Shown here piece after piece: positions 57,790 to 64,000 of a DNA stretch of 64,000 bases. The DNA is taken from assembly GCA_020726505.1 (NCBI GenBank), contig JAHLEZ010000027.1, forward strand, positions 310,001 to 374,000. The letters run 5' to 3'. The notes beneath the pieces are model-generated. The model was not told the origin of the DNA. It was given only the letters and a program-made list of their open reading frames with translations, and ran no database searches. Within the stretch, counting starts at the first letter, position 1; the number at the start of each line of letters is the position of its first letter. The DNA comes from Leptodontidium sp. MPI-SDFR-AT-0119 (Eukaryota; Ascomycota; Leotiomycetes; Helotiales; Leptodontidiaceae). The position numbers and the translations under genes were made by a program.

Positions 57790-58279
57790 AGAAGTTTATA
57801 ATATATAAGTTTATTTATTTATTTATATTACTTAAAATTAAATAGCTTTAAAGTCGACTTCGCGCTAGCAAATCCTGCTATCGAAGAAGCTCAAAATTTA
57901 GCTCTTGAAGATAGTGACGATAATTCTAATATTTATATTTAGGACGATGAGAATAACGATTTAGATGAATTAGATCAATATACTCAAGAACTAAGAGCTA
58001 ATAAAGCGTTAAGTAATAAACCTTTTATATATCATATATACTAATATTATAATAGTCTCGACCTCTTACTTTTTGACTTCAAAATAAAGATAAATACCCC
58101 GTATTATCTTTAATAGTTAGAAACTATTTACAAATTCCGGCTACTTTAACACCTAGTGAGAGGTTTTTTAGTTAAGAGGCTCTTATTATTAATAATCTAA
58201 GAAATCGACTATCAAAAGATACGTTTAAAAAGATTGCTTGAAAAGTTGGGGAGTTATTAAAGAGAAAAAAACAGAAGAT
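57790..58279 (+). pseudogene. hAT transposase C-terminal remnant (dimerisation domain)
   Basis: The plus-strand translation has an acidic stretch (DDENNDLDELDQYTQELRAN-like, about 57940-58000). It then gives the hAT dimerisation hallmark TPSERFFS (about 58150), followed by LRNRLSKDTFKKIA and GELLKRKKQKI. Several stops and frame changes are present; the DDE core is not recognisable upstream. A solo LTR is inserted directly after it. Confidence 0.7.
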
Positions 58280-58516
58280 TGTGACGATCGCCTCACATGT
58301 TGCGGTACCAAGGAGACTCAGGGGTTTGGGCTAGGTTAGACTAAGACCACCTTCGGTGGGGTTTCGGGGGTGATTCGCATGTATATAAGGAGGACCCCCC
58401 CCCTCAGACTCCTTAAATTCTGTATCTTCTTTGTTTCCCTCGTACCAGACCTATAATATTACTCCTGCTATACTCTTGTTCCTATACTTGACTGCTAGAG
58501 GTGTTGCGTCGTTGCA
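58280..58516 (+). repeat. Solo LTR, 237 bp, TSD AAGAT/AAAAT
   Basis: Starts TGTGACGATCGCC, has a TATATAAGG promoter-like box followed by CTTCTTTG, and ends GCGTCGTTGCA. The flanks AAGAT (58275-58279) and AAAAT (58517-58521) differ by one G-to-A change that RIP could explain. Much less AT-rich than its surroundings. Confidence 0.75.
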
Positions 58517-59175
58517 AAAATAATATAAGAGAAGAAGTTAAAGATATAGAAAATAATAACTTATTCTTTATTAAATAGGTTTAATAGTTAGTTTATTCCT
58601 TGTTTAATTGTTTAATTATTTAATTATTTAGTTTATTATTTGTTAGTAGTATTACATATATATAATATTGTTATAAGTTAGTCATTAATCAAATTGATCT
58701 AGATTAACCTAGATTAATTAATCTAATTCTAATGAAATCAATTAACCTGATTTTTAATCGATTAGCTTGATTCATTTTGCTCACGCTGTTAAATTAATCC
58801 TTAGTTTCGCACTTGGAGCAAAGTTAATAATATAGAATTAGTATAAAGCAGCTGACATTGTCTTTTGTTCTAATACATTATCTCTTTTTCCTTATATCTC
58901 TATTTCATAGAAAGACTTAGGGGAGCGTTTGCTTTCATAGATATTAATGATTGCCACTCGATATCTAGAATCTTCTATATACTGTTGTGTATTTGTCACT
59001 ACTCTGCTGTTCTCGAGTACTCACGTAAGGTGGCCGTAACGTGAATAACTCATATCGTGTGCTCGCCTACTTCGTACATGCCCAAATGATTCCGGATTTC
59101 ACGTCTGTGCTTCCTCGACTTCTTAGACCTAAAAAGGATAAAGGTAGTGAAATCTTGACCTTCTATTAGACTATA
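58517..59175. other. AT-rich to mixed DNA, nothing recognised
   Basis: Contains a run of GATTAACCTAGATTAAT-type words at 58695-58765. No gene. Confidence 0.45.
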
Positions 59176-59951
59176 ACGTCCCACCCCACCCTTCCGACCA
59201 CCCCTACCTTCCGACCACCCTTTTACACCAAAAACAGCGTTTTTGAGGTATTAATATCTTTACAACGAATTAATAAAACTTTATAATTTTTTTATATTCA
59301 TATTTATTAGCTCTTATTAACAAGGTTTACAAGAGCAAATGTAATTCAAATCATAAATTATTACATAATATTGAACTTAAGTTTTTACATACAAAAAACG
59401 TTAAAAGTCACTGACTAATAATTTATTGAACAATTAATGTAATTATACAAAACTTGAAATATGTAAAGATTAAGTAGAAATCTTAAAGTCCTAAAAGTTT
59501 AAAAGCAATTGTATTAGTAGTAACTTTTTTTTATTAAGTAATTAATTTCTCTTATAGAAACTTTTTGTATAGTGCTTTTTATTTTACTTAATTATACAAC
59601 TATTACTAATAGAATCAACTTTAAACTCAGGAATCCTAAAATATCATATAAAAAATACTTCTACTTTAAGTTTTAAGTTCTTATATTATTATTAATAAAA
59701 GTTATTAGAAAAATAAGAAAAATCATTTTTACACTAAATTTATATAAGAGAAATATTGTGAACTTCAAATACTTAGTTTGTAATATGACGTAATATGAAA
59801 TCATTTAAATTATTATTATCTAAAAGACCTTTTAAAAAATATTCCAAATCTTAAATTTTAGCTTATTTCATTAATAATTAATAGAGATATTAATTATTCA
59901 AAGTGATGAGTTTTGGTGTAAAAGGGTGGTCGGAAGGGTGGGGTGGGACGT
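59176..59951. mobile_element. MITE, 776 bp, ACGTCCCACCCC ends, TA duplication
   Basis: Terminal inverted repeats are ACGTCCCACCCCACCC followed by TTCCGACCACCC and TTTTACACCAAAA. They are flanked by TA at 59174-59175 and 59952-59953. The left repeat contains an extra 17-bp duplication (CTACCTTCCGACCACCC) absent from the right one. The interior is AT-rich with no ORF. TA duplication suggests mobilisation by a Tc1/mariner-type transposase. Confidence 0.85.
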
Positions 59952-59953
59952 TA

Positions 59954-60191
59954 CCCCCTGTTCTTGGTAGAACCTTCGAGCTTCAGCTAAGAACTGCAGA
60001 AAAGTCCGGACATCTTTATCATGCTCACACTCATCAAGTGCGTCAACGATAATGTAAGACTGATGTAATCGCTCTGTAGATTCGATAGTGGACTGAGAAC
60101 AGGTCGATGCCGCTGCTCCGAGGAGGGGTAGGCTCGCAATATCACTCCGCTGTGTAACGGCATCACTGATATACTGTCGAAGAGATGGCAC
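59954..60191 (-). pseudogene. NACHT (NLR) gene fragment cut by the MITE
   Basis: The minus-strand frame runs from VPSLRQYISDAVTQRSD through the Walker B motif SYIIVDALDECEHDKD to RRFYQEQG, where the MITE end follows. This is the middle of a fungal NACHT domain of the type associated with NLR-like proteins. The Walker A part is not visible upstream (60200-60480 is Ser/Ala-rich), and the sequence on the other side of the MITE does not continue the domain. Both ends are therefore lost, through deletion or earlier breakage. It is not closely similar to the NACHT at 4301-10491. Confidence 0.65.
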
Positions 60192-61486
60192 ATTGAAAGC
60201 GAGCTACACCGCTAGACTTGTAAATAACTTGCTGGCTTTGAGAAGAAGAAGCTGGGTCCAAGACGCTTCTGCTCATTGTATTTGCGGGCGATAGACCGTG
60301 CGAGCTAGCTGCCGCAAAAGTGGAGAAGGCGCTGGCCAGTCTCTGTACTGGTGCTTCAGATTTTGGGCTAGCTTCCTTCAGCCCCGTCCCGAACGGAAAT
60401 GGTGCCCCCGCGCCTGGCTGGGTGTTTGATTCGACACTGTCCGAGACCAAGAAGAAGGCAAATGTTCTACCAATCATGCTCCGCTTGTTGTTGAGCAGTT
60501 GGTGTGGCCAGATTCAGATATTCAGCCATCAGCCGCGTCGCCTCCATGAACCCTTCACTTCGCTAGGAACTTAAAATCAATAAGCAGTCTCCATGTCCCT
60601 GGAATATCGATGCCAGATCCCGGTTTTCAAATTTCCGCAAACGCTTACCGAAATTCCAAGTTCAGCGTGATGTCACGTGATCGATATACCTTCTTTCTTT
60701 CAATTCTCATTCCCCAGGTCCGTTTTGAGACTCATTCGAATCAATTCTTTGGGTTTCATAAGGCGCTTTGTAACCGACGCCTTTTGACATGGCTCTTCTC
60801 TGATTTTGGGTGAGGCGGACGTTTGCCTAAACCCCGATGCAGCATAGCCACAACCCCAGCCTTGTCAATTCCGTCTGAAAGCAAGCGAGCGATCATCGAC
60901 ATCCCTCATCATCAATCCATCCTCACTTCGGACTTCATGATATCGCACTCCGCTGGCAACTAAATGGTTGGTTTTGGCTAGCAGCTAGTCCTCTCGCCGT
61001 GCTTACCGCGATTTTCTGCGCAATGCAGCGTGGCCTTGACGCTCTAGAGACAAACACAGCACGGATTCGCCCCACAAGGCTATACCTCTCTATCCATCGT
61101 CAGGTCCCCCCAGCATGAGGAGTTTGGCCCGGAATTCATCGTATATCCATAGTCCATCTCAGGCGTTCTTATTCACGCCAGCTGGTGTATATAAATCTCG
61201 GGAGGCCCTCGATATAATAGAGTTCTTTTCTCATCCAAACTTCCTTCGAGTTCCTCTAGCCTCGTCCATCTCGTTTATTCTCTTCTCCAGTCACGTGGTG
61301 TACCTGATCTATCTACGAACCCTTCCTCCACCTACTCAGCACTCCTCCAAGCCGCACGCTATCCTCCGCGGCTATCTTGTGACATTCATACAGACGAGTA
61401 CCACTGCCCCCTATCCCAAGAAGCTCAACAGCTATCCTGTCGCAAGAACCAAAGACGCCCAAGCCCACACCCTCTCGTCAACCACA
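60192..61486. other. Intergenic, upstream of the 99-aa gene
   Basis: Normal composition. Open frames here (60320-60574, 61115 onward) lack recognisable features. Pyrimidine-rich stretches before 61487 fit a fungal promoter and 5' leader. Confidence 0.45.
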
Positions 61487-61887
61487 ATGCCCCAAAGCAA
61501 CACCTACTCCACCACAGCCGTGGATGGCTCCGCAGACGAGTGAGTACTTGCGATGCACCTTCAATGCCCTATTCCTCCTTTCCTTGCAATATATCTCCGA
61601 ACACTTTTCAAACCCAAACTAACCCTTCCATCTCTATCAGGTCCGCTTACACCCCTCCCCAACCTCAGACCCCAGCACAAGTCGCTGCCAACAAAGCACT
61701 TGATCTCCAACGCATCAATAACTTCATGGCTGACACTGGCCTTGCTACTACAATGGGTGCTGCATATACAAAGAGCGAGGAATATGCGGCGGGCGTTGCG
61801 GATGCTCATTGTCGTAGAGCTGCATCGGCTATTGGGGTTGCTGAGAAGTTGTTCAAGGAAGATGATATGAAGGATAGGAAGAAGTAG
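61487..61887 (+). CDS. Small hypothetical protein, 99 aa, two exons
   Basis: Exon 1 is 61487-61539 (MPQSNTYSTTAVDGSAD), intron 61540-61640 (101 nt, GTGAGT donor, CTATCAG acceptor), exon 2 61641-61887. The join is in phase 2 and gives 99 residues. The mature part (SAYTPPQPQTPAQVAANKAL, then Ala-rich helical sequence GMGAAYTKSEEYAAGVAD-like, ending EDDMKDRKK) looks like a soluble helical protein with no signal peptide. I do not recognise the family. The frame upstream of the ATG stays open back to 61115 but is low-complexity, so the later ATG was preferred. The 101-nt pyrimidine-rich intron is typical for fungi. Confidence 0.65.
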
Positions 61888-62229
61888 AATGGCAATAAGC
61901 AACAACACCGGAGTGGAAACGTAACCAAGCTCAAGGAAAGAAAGTGGAAGGTATGTTCTCTCACAAGTAAAAGCGGAGACTTTACCACTGAACACATGCA
62001 TCCACGCAGGGTCAGTGGCTAACAGCTTATATAGTCTCCATTGGTAGCTCGATCTCCCATCTATGCACCGAGTCAAGCCGTTCCTGCAAACTCCATCAGC
62101 ATCAAGCCATCGATTAAGATGCAGTGGTAATTGTAGCCCATGCTCGTCCCGATCCGATCCGAACGCCAACGCTCTGCTAAAAGCAATCAATCCGTTCCTT
62201 CCAACTCTCAGCGATAGCCGGTATCAACG

Positions 62230-63411
62230 ATACATCACCCTCAAGCCCAAAACTCGACCGCATCTCACGGCCTCAAGTCCACGATGCAATACTCAAGCCC
62301 CTCTACCTCGTGACTGGGACGAAGCGCATTCGTGTAGATGTGCTGTTCGTCAAAGGGGTAAAACAGTCCATTGTTGCTACACCTCGCAATCGCTTGCTTG
62401 CCGGTGTTCAAGGAAAATTGAAGGAAACTTACAAAGGGCTCTTACTCAGCGTACAAACAATCGCAATGCTCTCCTTCATCCTGGTCTGATATCCCAAATT
62501 GGGTATGCAGATCGACGCTACTCATGAAGCAAGATTGCGTTGGATGGGTATAGATCCCACCGAGTAGCAGCAGGTCCTCCTTCGAGCAGGACTCGAACAA
62601 AGAGTTTTCGTTGACGGTCTCGCATGTGTCACGCGTGCTCTTTTGCTCTGACACAACAACTCGCTGGATGAAGAGCGCATTCGAGATCAAAGGTTCCGCA
62701 AAGCATGCCGCATGTCTTGAGGTTGTCGCGCGTGTTAGGCTCGGCATACCTCGGGAATTCTCTGCGGAGTGTGGGAGGGAGGGAGATAGTGCGGAGAGGC
62801 TCGCCGCTCTCTAAGTATGCTGGTGGTCGGAATGTGAAGTTATGTTTGTCCTTGGAGCCCGCCATGTCTGGTTCTGGGATGCCTGGGGCGGCCTTTTCAG
62901 GTCGAGGTGGGGGTTCAAGTTCGTAGAGCGAGGTAGCCACACTCTATTTTGGTAGCTTCGGAGGGATGTTTGGAATAGTTGGTGATGATGAGCGAGAGTC
63001 AAAAGTGTCCTCGTAACTTAAAGGTTGTGATCTTATTTATAATGGATGGGTATCGGTATTCACTGCTCCCGTTCCTTGAAGGCATGATAGGCGCCGGTCT
63101 CGGGCGCGGCGTGATCCTCCTTACTCCATCTAGGGTCATGTCATGTGTACCATCCATCCTTCTCCTAGTAGCTTCCACATATCCTTCGCATCTCCTCGTC
63201 TTGGTTGGAGCGATCCCTGGAAAGCGCAGACTCCTAGTCATCCCAGAGTCCAGCAGTTCGCCTCTCCTGCTCCTCTTGCTCGGAAACTCCTGCCTAACGT
63301 GTAGCTCTTCGGGCAGCATCTCTTCTTCTAATCTCCTTGTGTGCCAGTTTCACTGCCAGTTGGCCGTTGTCCGCAGCTGCCAAAATTGTGGTATTTCCAC
63401 CCACAGCCGGA
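62230..63411 (-). pseudogene. AMSH/STAM-binding-protein-like JAMM deubiquitinase, degraded
   Basis: Minus-strand pieces occur in family order. The coiled N-terminal region (LAVKLAHKEIRRRDAARRAT, QEEQERRTAGLWDDWE) lies at about 63375-63240 with a TAG. The catalytic part starts near 62870: YLESGEPLRTISLPPTLRRE, then NLKTCGMLCG where ETCG is expected. A one-base frameshift at about 62690 leads into LISNALFIQRVVVSEQKSTR. Next is LLLLGGIYTHPTQSCFMSSV, where the JAMM motif should read GWIHTHP. A second frameshift follows after SVDLHT, then a GTAAGT intron donor near 62430, then GLFYPFDEQHIYTNALRPSH. The metalloprotease would cleave K63 ubiquitin on endosomes. Here the catalytic Glu (to Lys) and one zinc His (to Tyr) are changed and the frame is broken twice. 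Confidence 0.8.
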
Positions 63412-64000
63412 TCTGAGGCAGCGCGCTGAGGGGTACTAGTAGTAGCTTAGCGTGACTATTAATACCGCATTATCTAAGCGCAATCAACTCGCTTAACATA
63501 CTTGATATGCGACCCGAATTTCGGATTTTACAGCCAAATCCTGCAAAATTGTATCCTAAAGTTAGTACTGTATTGTATTTGACATAAATTTGTATCCCTA
63601 GTGAATACCGCAAGCACTCTGGTGGACAGAAGTTGCTGACGGCTCTCGGACTATTTTTAGAACTAGAGGCGTTCAAATTTTGCTCCTCATCATTTGCTTT
63701 CATGGGGACCGGTTTAGGCCCTACTTAGTTTTTAAGATACCGGGCTAAAAATAACACACAACTCTTAAATAACCTTTTACCTTATACTCGAAGCTATTAA
63801 AGGTAACTTGAAAATATTTTCTTGATTTTTAGAACAACTTTAAGATAATAAATACTCAATAAATTAAACGAAATAACGAGAAGATGAAAAGGGAACGAAA
63901 GAATAAGGTAATAAAAAAGAGAGACTTTAATAAAGAAAGTATATAAATTAAGAGGATTCAATAGTATTAATATGACTTTAACTATTTGCAATTATAGTTA
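63412..64000. other. No recognised gene; AT-rich from 63.7 kb
   Basis: 63412-63700 has ordinary composition with no recognised gene. From about 63720 to the end the DNA is AT-rich like the repeat blocks and probably begins another one. Confidence 0.5.

Noticed and set aside
60320..60574. Plus-strand 84-codon ORF upstream of the 99-aa gene
   Set aside because: It overlaps the Ser/Ala-rich minus-strand region next to the NACHT fragment, with no motif and no splice signals.
62575..62600. tRNA B-box-like TTCGAGTCC on the minus strand
   Set aside because: It lies inside the JAMM pseudogene reading (SLFESCSKED) and no A box, acceptor stem or anticodon arm fits around it.

Overview
The window looks like chromosomal DNA of a filamentous ascomycete (Pezizomycotina; Leotiomycetes-like is only a guess). 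Genes carry short introns (41-215 nt) with GTATGT/GTAAGT-type donors and CTAAC/CTGAT-type branch sites. Gene-bearing islands of ordinary composition alternate with long AT-rich blocks. In those blocks recognisable transposon proteins are riddled with TAA/TAG where Gln or Trp is expected, the pattern left by repeat-induced point mutation (RIP, C-to-T on either strand). All exon structures and family names come from reading the sequence by eye; no search was run.

Layout. (1) 1-11.4 kb, gene island: the N-terminal end of an unknown minus-strand gene, a two-exon minus-strand hypothetical gene, and a large three-exon NACHT-ankyrin (NLR-like) gene at 4301-10491 encoding 2027 residues. (2) 11.4-31 kb, RIP-degraded repeats: two LTR-like families, two Ty3/Gypsy-like elements, and a Ty1/Copia gag on the minus strand. 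That gag's leader carries a 29-bp minisatellite with a nearly intact piggyBac-family transposon inserted in it. A pogo/Fot1 fragment closes the block. (3) 31.3-34.1 kb, small island: a four-exon seven-helix fungal rhodopsin-type membrane protein gene and an orphan gene fragment. (4) 34.1-47 kb, a second repeat block: a truncated hAT-related element, a solo LTR, and a Copia element broken by a solo LTR that is itself broken by a Tc1/mariner element. A HET-domain fragment lies at its end. (5) 47.3-54.2 kb: a seven-exon gene for a secreted, cysteine-rich, probably GPI-anchored protein with a NucA/NucB-type nuclease domain; a broken CE1 esterase; a degraded MULE transposase with a solo LTR in it; a DUF3435 recombinase-like relic lacking its catalytic part; and a five-finger C2H2 ORF. 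(6) 54.4-59.95 kb: a 956-bp hAT-type non-autonomous element with a perfect 8-bp target duplication, solo LTRs, a ~185-bp tandem repeat, an hAT dimerisation-domain remnant and a 776-bp MITE. (7) 59.95-64 kb: a NACHT fragment cut by the MITE, a two-exon 99-residue hypothetical gene, and a degraded AMSH/STAM-binding-protein-like JAMM protease gene.

How the parts relate. The intact genes (NLR, rhodopsin-type protein, secreted nuclease, two small hypotheticals) do not form an obvious operon-like or biosynthetic cluster. The theme is a repeat-driven accessory region containing non-self-recognition type genes (NACHT-ankyrin, NACHT fragment, HET fragment) and many dead genes. The most unusual observations are the apparent 4-bp GAGG target duplication and 18-bp perfect termini of the piggyBac-family element, a family of TAATC-NNN-GATTA palindromes confined to one retroelement, the in-frame loss of the catalytic region in the DUF3435 relic, and the Cys-rich/NucB-like secreted protein.
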